This document shows positions 1 through 12,261 of a stretch of 64,000 bases of DNA, one piece after another. This stretch comes from Garcia nutans (Eukaryota; Streptophyta; Magnoliopsida; Malpighiales; Euphorbiaceae). The first letter of the stretch is position 1; every line of letters starts with the position of its first letter. A program made the translations under genes and the position numbers. The notes under the pieces were generated by a model. The model did no database searches. It was not told the origin of the DNA and saw nothing but the letters and a program-made list of their open reading frames with translations. The stretch spans positions 56,753,501 to 56,817,500 of the forward strand of contig CANTUV010000026.1 of assembly GCA_947685225.1 (NCBI GenBank), given 5' to 3'.

Positions 1-2766
1 TCAGAGCTTAAAGCAGCTGGTGCAACCTGGATTCAGTTTGATGAGCCTACACTCGTGATGGATCTTGATTCTCACAAACTGCAAGCATTTACCGATGCCT
101 ACTCTGAGTTGGAATCAACTCTATCTGGCTTAAATGTTCTCATCGAGACTTACTTTGCTGATGTCCCTGCTGAGGCATTCAAGACCCTCACATCTTTGAA
201 GGGTGTCACTGGTTATGGTTTTGATTTGGTTCGTGGAACTAAGAGCTTAGACTTGATCAAGAAAGAATTCCCTAAAGGCAAATACCTATTCGCTGGAGTG
301 GTTGATGGGCGGAACATCTGGGCCAATGATCTTGCTGCTTCTCTCAGCACTCTTCATGAACTTGAGGGCATTGTGGGCAAAGGTACCAATCCTAGCTTGC
401 TATTTTTCTGCCATGATGGATTATTCTGCATGCATTAGTTAATATTGTTCTCTTTTGCAGACAAACTTGTTGCTTCCACCTCTTGCTCACTTCTTCACAC
501 TGCTGTTGATCTTGTCAACGAGACTAAGTTGGACAAGGAAATTAAGTCATGGCTTGCATTCGCTGCCCAGAAAGTTGTTGAAGTGAATGCATTGGCCAAG
601 GCCTTGGCTGGGGAAAAGGATGAGGTATATTTCTTGTTTCATGTTTTTAACTAGCTATTTAATATGTTAGAGTAGATTAGATTTCTATTTCTAGTACCTT
701 ATGATGGAATTCCTTTTGGTATTGAAATTGGGAAAGTTGGGCTGGTCACTTTTAGGTGGTTGTGGACTTCAAAATAGAGAGAGAGAGAGCCTTTTTTCCC
801 CTGTTTTAACCGACCCTCTTGATTGGAATTTCTTTGGTTTTGATTAGTTAATTAGGATTTTGCTGGTCACTTTTAGGTGGTTGTGGACTTCAACATAGAG
901 AGAGAGAAAGAGAACCTTTTTTTTCCATGTTTTAACTGACCCCCTCAATGGGAGTTTCTTTGGTGTTGATTTGTTAATTTGGATGTTGAAATTGTTTTAA
1001 GGATTGTTTCACAGGTTTATTTTTATTTTATCTTCAGAAAGTTTCTTCATCAATATGGTACTCTCTTTTTCTGGCTTGATTTTCAGGTTTTCTTCTCTGC
1101 TAATGCTGCTGCTCAGGCCTCAAGGAAATCCTCTCCAAGGGTGACCAATGAGGCTGTTCAAAAGGCAGTAAGTACTTTTTTGATCCTCTTTACATAATGC
1201 TTTTAACTCTGCTGAAAATCCTTTTGCACTTGTCTTCATGAGTTTCCCCTCCTTTTGCAGGCTGCTGCTTTGAGAGGTTCTGACCACCGCCGTGCTACAA
1301 ACGTTAGTGCAAGACTAGATGCTCAACAGAAGAAGCTTAATCTGCCCATTCTTCCAACTACAACCATTGGGTCCTTCCCCCAGACAATTGAACTCAGGAG
1401 AGTCCGCCGTGAATACAAGGCTAAGAAGTGAGTGTAGTTTCGTTAATTTTGCTGTTTGTGTGAAATGAATATAACATTTTGTTAATCCATGCTGTTTTTC
1501 ACAGGATCTCTGAGGAGCATTACAATAAAGCCATCAAGGAGGAAATCAGGAAAGTTGTCAAACTCCAAGAAGATCTTGATATTGATGTTCTAGTCCATGG
1601 AGAGCCTGAGGTGAACTTTCTTCTGCATATAATTAATAGGAAAAATAAAGGAATAATAGTTGTCTGCTTTCCATGCTCACAACATTGGTTTCTGAATCTT
1701 CCACCTAAACATGGTCATTCGTTTGCTGCAGAGGAATGATATGGTTGAATACTTTGGAGAGCAATTATCAGGGTTTGCCTTCACTGTCAATGGATGGGTG
1801 CAATCTTATGGATCTCGTTGTGTGAAGCCTCCTATCATCTATGGTGATGTGAGCCGCCCCAACCCAATGACTGTGTTCTGGTCCTCTACAGCCCAAAGCA
1901 TGACTGCCCGTCCAATGAAGGGAATGCTTACAGGCCCTGTTACCATTCTCAATTGGTCCTTTGTCAGAAATGACCAGCCCAGGTATACCTACGGCAAAAA
2001 TATTAAAATGTTAAAAAAACAGGAATAGGAATTCATCACTTCTATTGGCTTTTTTTTTTGCTTATATTCAATATGATTTAACATGATATATTTGCTCAAT
2101 TTTCCAGATTTGAGACCTGCTACCAGATTGCTTTGGCCATCAAGGATGAAGTGGAGGATCTTGAAAAGGCTGGTATCAACGTTATCCAAATTGACGAGGC
2201 CGCTTTGAGAGAGGGGTTGCCTCTTAGGAAGTCTGAGCAAGCTTTCTACTTGGAATGGGCTGTACACTCCTTCAGAATAACCAACTGCGGAGTCCAGGAC
2301 ACCACCCAGGTTTATATCCTACTTTTCACAACTTAAATTTCTCTATTGAATTTTTTTTTTCATTTGTTTTGCTAGTCTCACTTTTCAACTACTTCAGATC
2401 CATACTCACATGTGCTACTCCAATTTCAATGACATCATTCACTCAATTATCGACATGGATGCTGATGTGATCACCATTGAGAATTCTCGCTCTGATGAGA
2501 AGCTTCTTTCTGTCTTCCGTGAGGGAGTGAAGTATGGTGCTGGAATTGGGCCTGGTGTCTATGATATCCACTCACCTAGAATACCCTCAACCGAGGAGAT
2601 AGCTGATAGAATCAACAAGATGCTTGCAGTTCTTGAGAAGAACATCTTGTGGGTTAATCCTGACTGTGGTCTCAAAACTCGCAAATATGCGGAGGTCAAG
2701 CCCGCCCTAAAGAATATGGTTGATGCAGCCAAGCTCCTCCGCACGGAACTTGCTAGTGCGAAGTGA
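1..2766 (+). CDS. METE: Cobalamin-independent methionine synthase, 5' truncated by window edge
   Basis: 5-methyltetrahydropteroyltriglutamate-homocysteine S-methyltransferase, which makes methionine from homocysteine and methyl-tetrahydrofolate-triglutamate without B12. Exons: <1-382, 461-624, 1087-1167, 1261-1427, 1505-1610, 1732-1982, 2108-2309 and 2398-2766, all with GT-AG introns and a continuous frame, ending AK-stop at 2764-2766. About 573 residues are visible out of the usual ~765, so the first quarter lies left of the window. The C-terminal catalytic domain is complete. The zinc ligands known for the family are present: His and Cys in HTHMCYSNF, Glu in ITIENSRS and Cys in NPDCGLKTR. 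The linker reaching LPTTTIGSFPQT and the substrate-loop motif IQIDEAALREGLPL are also clear. Intact and very likely functional. In plants this is usually a highly expressed cytosolic enzyme. Confidence 0.97.
741..983 (+). repeat. 121-bp tandem duplication inside METE intron
   Basis: Two adjacent copies of a ~121-bp unit (starting at 741 and 862), both beginning GCTGGTCACTTTTAGGTGG and each carrying a GA-rich run followed by a T-run. They lie in the 625-1086 intron and account for most of its length. The copies differ at scattered positions, so the duplication is not brand new. Confidence 0.85.
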
Positions 2767-3239
2767 GTTGTTCAGGAGACACTGGGAATATGATCCTCCC
2801 AAATCAGTTAATTCTTACTGAAAGAGAGAAAAAAAAGGAATTATTGATTGAATAACTGTGGTTTATGATTGAAATACCTAGTAGGCATAATATGCCCAGA
2901 GGGCAATGATTTTTTTTTCCCAACTTATTTTTCATTTTTTCTCTTTCAATATTTTGTATTTTGCTTTTGCCTGCAATTTATTTGGAAGACGCCAAAAAAA
3001 TTACTTGTGTACCTCGCGATGGAAATAAATTGAATGCACCAGTTTGGGCAAATCTTGCAAAAGCTAAACACTGCATCTGCAATGGTGAATTTCAAATCTT
3101 TGATTGGGCTGAGCATTTTCTGGTTCGGTCTAAAGATCTAAAAATTTTAAAAATTGAATTGAAATTTGAATATTATAAAATTATTAGAATCAAAATTAAA
3201 TCGTATGTATAAAATAATTGCACCAAACCATTGTGAAAA

Positions 3240-5881
3240 AATAGGTAGATTGGTTATGGATATTTGACTTTAACGGAGTGGTTCCAATTTTAAAATAAAG
3301 GTAGAGATTTAATTTTTTTTTTTAATTTAAGCAATAGAATAATAATTAATAATATTTATAAATTATTCATAAAATTAAATTGCTATCCATCTTTAATATA
3401 TAGTGTAAATTAAATTATAATATGAACATACCAATATTTGATTATAATATGAAAATACAATAGACTATAAAATTATATAATTATTTGGTTGCTTCATTAA
3501 TCCTTTTATTTTTCTTCTTATCCTTTGAATTTAAGTCTAATACACCAAGAAACTTTTGTTTATTATTGTAAGCGAATATTTTATTTTATCCAAATGATGC
3601 TTTTCAACCATATAATACTTTTAGTTTAACCATTCAAATACTCTCTGCATCATCTTCTTGGAAATAAAACAGGGATTTCAAAAGAAATTGTACAATATTA
3701 TATATAGTTATTAAACTTCTAGATGTTCACTATATAGATATACTTTATTTCTACTAATTATTATTATAATTTTGCCTTTTCTTTTTTTTTTTTTTACTTC
3801 TGATTCAATTTTTATATATGATTATATATGTATGTATATATATGCACAATCATTATATTTGTATTATTCATGTTCTCCTCAAATTCATTAGTTATTTCTT
3901 AGTTCTCATATTCATAAAGAATTATATCAATAATATGAATTACTATAATTAATACTAGATAACAATTATTTACATAAATATATTAATAAATTATACTTAG
4001 TTATTCTTAAATTAAATTATAAAATTACTTTAACTAGTAATAAGTTAATAATTATAAATTTTAATTATTAATTTAATAATATATGATTTAACCATTAATT
4101 AATTTTTTATTTATAATTATACTTCCTAAGTTAATACTTATAAAATTCAACAGAAATAAAGTAGTTTCTAATAGTTAAGAAATGAGTTCTATAATTAGAT
4201 TTTATTTTATAGTTAAAAAATTAATTGATTAAATATAAATTACTATAATTAGTATAAATTAGTACTTGTGAAGTAATAACAATTATTCATTCATATGAAT
4301 ATGTTAATAAATATATTTAGTTATAAATTAAAATTAAAAATTTTGAAGTGAATATATATAATATGACATAATATGAATTAATTAAATAATTTTAATATAT
4401 TTTAAAAAATATCAAATATTAAGTAATAAATTAATAAAATATAATATAATTTTACATTAATAATAATAAATCAGTTTTGATTATTTGGTTTGGTTCAGTT
4501 TGATTCAGTATAATATGATAAGAATGAGCATGGTTTGAATCGGTCTGGAGATTTAAAATTTTTTTAAACCGAACTGAAATCGGCATGATTCGATTCAAAT
4601 ATTTGATTTTAACATAACAGTTCTTATTCCAAACTGAGATGGAGATTTAGAGATTTAGAATTATTTTTTTTAATTTAAGCACTAGAATAATAATTAATAA
4701 TATTTACAAACCATTCATAAAATTTAATTGCTATCCATATTTAATATATAGTGTAAATTAAATTATAATTTATTATATCATTATTATTTGATTCTATATG
4801 AAAATACAATAGACTATAAAATTATATAATTATTTGATTGCTTCACCAATCCTTTTATTTTTCTTATTGCCCTTTATTCAAGTCTAATACCATAAGAAAC
4901 TTTTGTTTATTATTGTAAGAGAGTATTTTACTTTATCCAAATAATACTTTTCAACCAAATAATACTTTTAGTTTAATCATTTAAATACTCTCTGTAACAT
5001 CTTCTTGAAAATAAAACAAGAATTTCAAAAGAAATTGTTCAATATTATATATAGTTATTAAAACTCCTAAATGTTCACTTTATAGATATACTTTATTTTT
5101 ACCATATATTATTATAATTTTGTTTTTTTACTTATGATTTAATTTTTATTTATGATTATGTATGTGTATATAGATACACATTCATTATATTTGTATTATT
5201 CATATTCTCCTTAAATTCATTAGTTATTTCTTAGTTCTCATATCCATAAAAAATTATATTAATAATATGAATTACTATAATTAATACTAGATAACAATTA
5301 TTTACATAAATATGTTAATAAATTACAATTAGTTATTCTTAAATTAAATTATAAAATTACTTTGACTAGTAACAAGCTAATTATTATGTATTTTAATTAC
5401 TATAATAAGCTAATAATGATATATTTTAATTACTAATTTAATTAGATATAATTTAACCATTAATTATATTTTTTATTTATAATTATACTTTGTAAGTTAA
5501 TACTTATGAAATTCAATAGAAATAAAGTAGTCTTTACTAGTTAAGAAATGAGTTATAAAGTTAGATTTTATTTTATTGTTAAAAAATTATATTATTAAAT
5601 ATAAATTACTATAATTAGTATAAATTATTATCATTAATATTAGTGAAGTAATAGCAATTATTTATATAAATATGATAATAAATTATATTTAGTTATAAAA
5701 TTACTTCGCTTAATAACAAAACATAAAATAAAAAAACTAAGGTATATATATAAAACATAATATATAAAATTAAAAATTTCGAGAATATAATATGATATAA
5801 CATTAATTAATAAAATAATTTTAATATATTTTAAAAAATATCAAATATTAAATAATAAATTAATAAAATATAATATAATGT

Positions 5882-5915
<34 letters not shown>

Positions 5916-5970
5916 CAGTTATTATTTCAGTTATCGATTTGGTTCAGTTTAATTTGATATAATATAGTTT
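3240..5970 (+). repeat. Two direct ~1.35-kb copies of an AT-rich segment
   Basis: Copy 1 runs about 3240-4520 and copy 2 about 4580-5970. Landmarks recur in order, for example ATATATAGTTATTAAA at ~3710 and ~5048, the words around CTATCCAT at ~3383 and ~4730, and GGTTCAGTTT near 4490 and 5940 at both ends. Copies differ by many substitutions and indels. No coding frame, LTR-type terminus or target duplication is visible, so this is a plain tandem duplication or two copies of a non-autonomous repeat. Confidence 0.75.
5884..5913 (+). repeat. (TAA)n microsatellite
   Basis: About ten perfect TAA units at the end of the second copy of the local duplication. Confidence 0.95.
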
Positions 5971-6357
5971 TTGATGTGATTATAAACTAATATCTAGAAC
6001 CGTTTTATTTTATTCGGTTTAAAAAAAAGTAAAAAAATCAATAGATATTTTTAATATGAATATTTAAATCAATTTGAATATCTCTAAAATTCGTAATCAA
6101 CTTTATGATATAATTTTTTGTGTGGTTATAGGCAAATATCTAGAATTATTTTGTGTTTAAAAAAATTATTTCGATTTGGTTGGACAAAAAATTATAAAGT
6201 CAATAAATATTTTTTATTATAAATATTTCAATATAGACATTCAGATCAATTTCAATATCTGTAATAGAGATACTCAGCCCTAATTACCAATAAACACGGT
6301 GCTTTCATGCTGCTTCCCATCCCAATCACCTAATGATTTCTAGGCTTCGTGTTTCGA

Positions 6358-6406
<49 letters not shown>
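6358..6406 (+). repeat. (AAT)n microsatellite
   Basis: About sixteen perfect AAT units, the longest trinucleotide run in this spacer. Confidence 0.95.
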
Positions 6407-6409
<3 letters not shown>

Positions 6410-7552
6410 TTCCTTTTCTCTAATCTAAATTAATATATAAAATTAATTATTTTAGACAGAAAATTAATAATAATAGGAATGAGCTTTTTTATTAAATTAG
6501 TGAGTAAATTATAATTTAAAAATAATTTAAAGTAAATATAAAAAATATGTGTATTAATTTAAACGATGATTAGCATGGGTAATTAGTATTAATTTGTGAC
6601 TTTTAATTTTTTATAAATTAATTATACATTAATATAATTAAATATAATTGATTGATTTATATATATATTTTAAGAAATTTAAAAAAATTTAAAAAATATA
6701 ATTTTTAACTTTTTAATAAATTAATTTATTTATTTATAATAACGATTAACTTATATATTTTTAGAAATTTAAAAAATTAAACAATAAAATATATGAATTT
6801 TTAAAAAATTAAATAGTAAAATATTATATTTTTATTATTTATAATAAATTAATTATATATCAATGATTTATAAAAAATACTTAATTCATTTAATAAATAA
6901 TTTATTTATAATTAATTTATATCTTTTTTATAAATTTTAAAATTTAAATAATAAAAAATATGATTTATAATCTTTCTAACAAATTAATTATAATAATAAT
7001 AATATTAATAATAATTAATAATTTCAATATAGAATTATGATTATAAATTCTCTAAGCCATATTTTTCTTACTATTTAAAAAAGATTATTCAAATTTTTAT
7101 TTTTTATTTTTTATTGTAAAATTCACAGTTTTTTATAAGAAAAATATGTAAATTTTATTTTTGTTTAGTAAAAATATTAAATTATAAAATAAAATGATTA
7201 TATTTACTCATATATATTATTTTAATAAAATTATCATAAAAATTTCGATAAAAATTTTATTTTATATTTTTTTATCATAAAATTTATTATTAATATATGT
7301 ATAAATTATTTTATATTTATTTATTAATTATATTTATTTGTAGTTTGTTATTTTTATGATTGAATATCGCAAGTAAGAGATTTTTTTTAATATTTGTAAT
7401 TAGATTGAAGTTGTAAGAATTGCTAAATTACGGTGACGTTTTATTAAATGGAACTTTCAGTGTCACTTTTTCGCACGAGTGCTGCTTTATTCTCCAAATT
7501 CGGTTACTTGTTCTCTAATTTCTCTTCTTCTACTACTTCTTGAGGAAGAAGA

Positions 7553-7558
7553 ATGTAA
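7553..7558 (+). promoter_or_regulatory. AUG-UAA minimal upstream ORF
   Basis: An ATG directly followed by TAA lies 49 bases before the DRB start codon. Start-stop uORFs of exactly this sequence are known to stall ribosomes in plant leaders such as Arabidopsis NIP5;1. The transcription start is not known here, so inclusion in the leader is an inference. A second upstream ATG at 7448 could open a ~31-codon uORF if the transcript starts that far up. Confidence 0.4.
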
Positions 7559-7606
7559 TTTCTGCCTGATAAAGCGATTATCAGACGCTAAGGAAGAGAT
7601 AGAAGA

Positions 7607-10600
7607 ATGTATAAAACGATTCTGCAAGAGCTTTGTCACCAGAGAACATGGAGCTTACCGGAGTATGACACTATGAAAGAAGGACCAGATCACGATCCTC
7701 GCTTTCAGGCCACTGTCACTGTTAATGGTATTTATTTTCATTGCCAATCTCCTGCCAGATCTTCTAAGCAGGCTCAAAACGACGCTGCTAAGCTCGCCGT
7801 CGATCATTTCTCTTCCTCCCGCCCTCCCCGTCCTCCTCCTCTTCATCCTCCAACATCTGCTCCGCCTGGTAATTACACTGAATAAATATACTTGTAATTT
7901 ATTTTTATGACTTGCTTTTTTTTTTCTTTAATAGGTTACGAATTAATAATCATCTAATTTTTCTTTTTTTTTAAGAAAAAATAATCTCTGTTTTTTTTTT
8001 TTGCGATTTAATTTAATAGTCATCAAATTGTTTTAGTGTGTTCTAAAAATTAGTTTTTTTTTTTACCTGTAGCTTCTTCAAGTAAAGGCACTGACTTGAA
8101 TAATAGTAATCTTTCCTCTGGACCGACTTTGCAATCAAAAGTAGAAGAAACAAATCAGATTTCTCAAGGGAATGAGGCACCTATAACCAACAGATCCACA
8201 GGTCATAACGAATTTCTTTTATATGTATTTTTTTTCTCTTGTTTTTGCTTAAAAGAAAGCAAAACAAAATAATTTCCAGTTTAAAATGTCATTTTGTGAG
8301 TTGTGACTATGTGCCATAGATACTGCAAATAATAAAGATATGATATAGAATCAACATTTACTGTAAAAATAGGAAATTTGTATTTGATACTTTGTTTGCT
8401 GCTGAGCAATTGAAAGGTAACCCTAATAAGTAAATAAATCGAGTTAAGAAGTCGATAACAACTCTTATAATCTCTAGTATTGAACTTTGAATTTGGCTTA
8501 AAATATGCACTGTTTTTGGTTTTCATTACCTGTTATTGTATGATACACTTATAATGAATTTCTTTTCGGATTTTAGATACACAACATCTATTCAAAAACC
8601 AATTGCAAAGCTATGCTCAAAAGAAAGGTATCATTTTTCCTGTGTATTCATTTGAGCGTGTGGGTCCATCTCATGCACGTCGATTCAAGGGTGAGGTCAT
8701 AGTTGATGGACAAACATATGAGAGTCAGGAGTTCTTTTCCACAATAAGTAAGGCTGAGCAAGCTGCAGCGGAAGTTGCATTGATGTCACTGGCACCTAAT
8801 GGACTTGAAGAGGCTAGTTTTTTTTTTTTATATACTCTTAGTCCTTTTATCTTTACCTCATGGACGTTTATTAATTATGTTTTTCTTGTGTGCTGTATTT
8901 TGTTATTTTATTTACTAGTTTTCTTTTTTATTTTTTCTTTTCAGGATGAAACTGTTTACAAGAATCTTTTACAAGAATTGGCTCAAAAAGAATATTTTTG
9001 TTTGCCAGTTTATGACACATCTAGATCTGGTGAAGCTCATAGGCCAAATTTTACTTCAACTGTGAAGGTAGGAGGAAAATCATTTACTGGGCAAGATGCT
9101 AGAACTAAGAAACAAGCAGAGTTGAGTGCAGCAAAAGTTGCTTACACAACTTTAAAACAGCGTAAGCACATAAAGAATATTTCATATGTACTTGTATATA
9201 TTGATCTATTTTTGTTCTTTCATGCATTAGGTGTCTTGTTTATTTGGTCTGGAAATTCATTTGACTCATATGACCTTAATTCTGGACTTTATGTTAATAA
9301 TTGTATATTTGGTAAGAGGTTGCTTAACTTTATGCAGTAGCACTTACTGCTTTGATAAATGCTATTGGCAATAATGCACTCAAATTCTCACCATAATAAA
9401 GTAATACTTGATCAAGGTTTGTTTTTAGTGAATTCCTGGTGATTCTACATCAAGAACTTCGATTGTGAACTAGGGCTTGATAATGTTTCAGTTTGTTACA
9501 TCACCGTAGCTGCTAAGGTGAACGAAAGTAAAAGGAAGGGGAGCAGAGGTTCCTCTGTGGCTTTGCTGTTAGGCCATAAGGAAGACATGGTATGAAGAAA
9601 TAGAACCTCTAAGGCCCTACAATTTTAATTTCTTAAAATTGCATTAGAGAGGAATCAATATGCATGCTTAAATTCCAGCTTTAACCTGCTTGAAAACAGA
9701 AAGTCGTGGGTTTTTCCAAGCCAAAAAAAAAAGCATTCTACTTTCATATTTCATCATATCCAAAAGAATAAAGGGAAAGAAAGGCTAGATGCCTGCCTTT
9801 ATCTCCTTTTCTTTTCTTCCTCCCAAATTTTATCCCTTGAACTATAGCATAGAGTGTTATTGGTGTATGCTAATGGTGAAAGATCTAATATTTTTTCAGA
9901 CCATTTTTGAAATCATATATTGCCCTATTTATGTTTCATAAGTGTTATGTGTCCTTGAACTTTTTATCATTTGATTTTCTCATATGTTTGTATCAAGTTC
10001 ATGAATAATTAATCTCTAGAGGGACAAAGGAAAATTTGGGGTTGAGGGAAATACGATTAGGATTACAAATGGTCAAGTAAGCATCCAGTGAGTAATATAT
10101 GTTGCAACGAAGGAAATTATTCTGACATTAGCTTATTAATTTATTCCTTGTTATGATCTATTTGCCAAAAAAGGAGGGCAACACAATGCTGTTTACATGA
10201 GTAATTTGTTTATAATATGAATACATGTATAAGGATAGTCTAGTGTAGTGCTTGACAAAATGTCATGGCTTGTTCAGGCAAATCAAGACAGAGCCCTATA
10301 GTTTCTAGTTCTGGCAATTCAAGCGACAACCCTGTGGTCTCAAGTCCTAGAAACTCAAGCCCTATGATTACCAATTCTTCAAATGCAGCGCAGAGTCTTG
10401 TTTCTTCTTGTATTGGCAATTTGAGTCAGAGTGCTCCAAGTCCAATTGCTTCTCAGCAGGGAGAAAAAGTTGGTCAGTTCACTCCTAGTTTTCGATCAGA
10501 TCTCTCTGCTTATCTTCAAAAGAATGTTCAACCTGGATTGCCTAGGAACAATAAGCAAGTAGAAGAGAAAAGAGGTGAATATTCCTGAAAAGCCTATAAC

Positions 10601-11231
10601 TATGCACTCTTACTGATGAATAAATTAATGGTTGTGCATCCACATTTTTTAGTATATTTATAATTTAATGCCATTCTGTGACTTGCTTCTGCATGTTATT
10701 TGACATCTCATGATAAAACCTAGTAAATTTTGTGAGAATGGCATGAAAGATGAAGAGAGATTACTGCAAAATGTAACTTCAATTATGCTTTTCCAAAATG
10801 CCCATTAATCTGTGACTTGTGTACTGGCTGGTGTCTATCCATTATTTTCAGCTGCAGGTAGTATTCAGAACCCATTTATGTAATGTATGGTTTTACACAT
10901 GCAAATATGCGTATATGCTAATTCATTGGACATGGTCTTTTGATATTTCATGAATTATAGCACAAATTCTGAATTGTTGGTAGAAATTGCTGAAGTTGTC
11001 AGTCCTTATGTCCCCATCCCATCTGTGAAGAGAATTTCATCTCCATCTTCTGATTCCTCCACCAGTTCAACTGTGATTGTTGAGCATCCTGCTGAAACAA
11101 ATATTCAGCACCACAATAAGGTTATTGTTCACCCGCGAGGAACAACCATGACGTATCCTCCACGCAGCACTGTTTTATCCGTGAGCGATGGCAACTGGGT
11201 TGCTGTGCGCACAACTCAATCTAGTCGTTAA
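7607..11231 (+). CDS. Double-stranded RNA-binding protein with three dsRBDs (DRB family)
   Basis: Likely a small-RNA pathway cofactor (DRB proteins assist Dicer-like enzymes). Exons: 7607-7868, 8073-8201, 8577-8812, 8945-9161, 10278-10574 and 10984-11231, predicting about 462 residues. dsRBD1 (residues ~1-70) starts MYKTILQELC and ends with a KQAQNDAAKLAVDHF helix. dsRBD2 (~140-210) runs from FKNQLQSYAQKKG to AAAEVALMSL. dsRBD3 (~212-280) runs from YKNLLQELAQKEY to KKQAELSAAKVAYTTL. A Pro/Ser-rich linker follows dsRBD1. The C-terminus is Ser-rich and ends in TTQSSR. The 8813 donor is GC rather than GT. The last acceptor is uncertain: 10984 keeps the frame, whereas 10961 would not, and a 6-base microexon at 10852-10857 is possible. 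Three dsRBDs distinguish it from two-domain DRB1, 2, 3 and 5. It resembles the DRB4-like proteins annotated in poplar and castor. Confidence 0.88.
8813..8944 (+). other. GC-AG intron in the DRB gene
   Basis: The exon ending LEE at 8812 is followed by GCTAGT, and the next exon starts after TTTTCAG at 8944. Only a cut at GAG/GC keeps frame and joins LEE to DETVYKNLLQEL. The only GT nearby (8817) leads to a stop after splicing. Without splicing, the frame stays open but encodes a Phe-rich hydrophobic insert between dsRBD2 and dsRBD3. Confidence 0.7.
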
Positions 11232-12261
11232 AATTTAATAGGGCACGAAAAAGGACGAACGGTTATGAATTTTCAGTTTTTTCAACTCTTTACTGTGTTC
11301 ACTTTGGACTTAGGATAGAACTGAATTAAGCTATTTACTGAATGCTAATGCTGAATTCTCCTTCTGAATGTTTTTGGATTGCAAGGGGCATTAAGGATTA
11401 CCAGATTTTATTCATCTTGCAATATGTAATTGAAAAATCGAAGCAGTAATGTTCCTCGTGTAATTAGTATGGCACAAGATGATTTAATTTTTTTTTTTTT
11501 GTAATAAGATGATTTAATTAGTATGCCCAAAGATTATTACTTTTATTTTTATCTTAGCACATGTTAGCATGATCTTCGTCAAGTGTCGCGAAATAAACCA
11601 TGCCTTCTCTGCCTGCTATGCTTTCTACCTTTTTTTTAAAGAAAAATAAAATTTTAAATTTTTATTTTTTATGTGTAGAAATCTGATATCAAATGGGTTG
11701 ACGTCAACAGAGCCTAGATTATTTAGTAAATCTTAACTACGATAAAATTAAAAATTAAAATTTTCAATATTTAATCCTTTAGGATTTTGATAAATATATT
11801 TTACAAGTTTCAATAAAATATAGAATTATTTGAAATGAAAAATAAAATTTTTAACTTCCAGTTTAAAATTTAATGTTTAGTTTTATCCAACACCACTTCT
11901 TTTTTCACCTTATAACTGAATATCATATCCTGTAAAAGCAATGACCTAAAAAAAATTAAATGCATGTTTATGTAGTGATATAAGCTAATTTTTATAAAAT
12001 TCAACTGACATGGAAACTGGTCAAGTTGCTCCTTCAAGGGACATGCTGTTTAAGAGCTTGTGCAACTGGGATCTGCGAATGCAGAAATGAGGCATGAAAA
12101 AGCAACATAATTACGTTTAACTTCAACTCTACTATTTCCTTCCACTCAATTCCTATCAGTCAATTACATTTAAAAAAAAAAAAAAGAATTTCACAATCAC
12201 CTCAGCTACATGAGAACTACAAAATCAGGCCTTGCCAAAAAAGAAAAACAGAATCTTTAAT
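11232..12261. other. Spacer between convergent genes
   Basis: This holds the 3' flanks of the DRB gene and the oppositely oriented NOM1-like gene. It is AT-rich with A/T homopolymers and has no supported gene. Confidence 0.6.

Larger units (their letters stand above)
2767..7400. other. AT-rich intergenic spacer
   Basis: No gene is supported between METE and the DRB gene. The stretch from about 2960 to 3210 reads as a short open frame but resembles nothing I recognise and looks like METE 3' flank. The rest is very AT-rich and includes the tandem duplication at 3240-5970 and two TAA microsatellites. Confidence 0.7.

Noticed and set aside
2961..3212. 83-codon open frame after METE
   Set aside because: No start context, splice partner or family similarity; the C-terminal half is AT-rich repeat.
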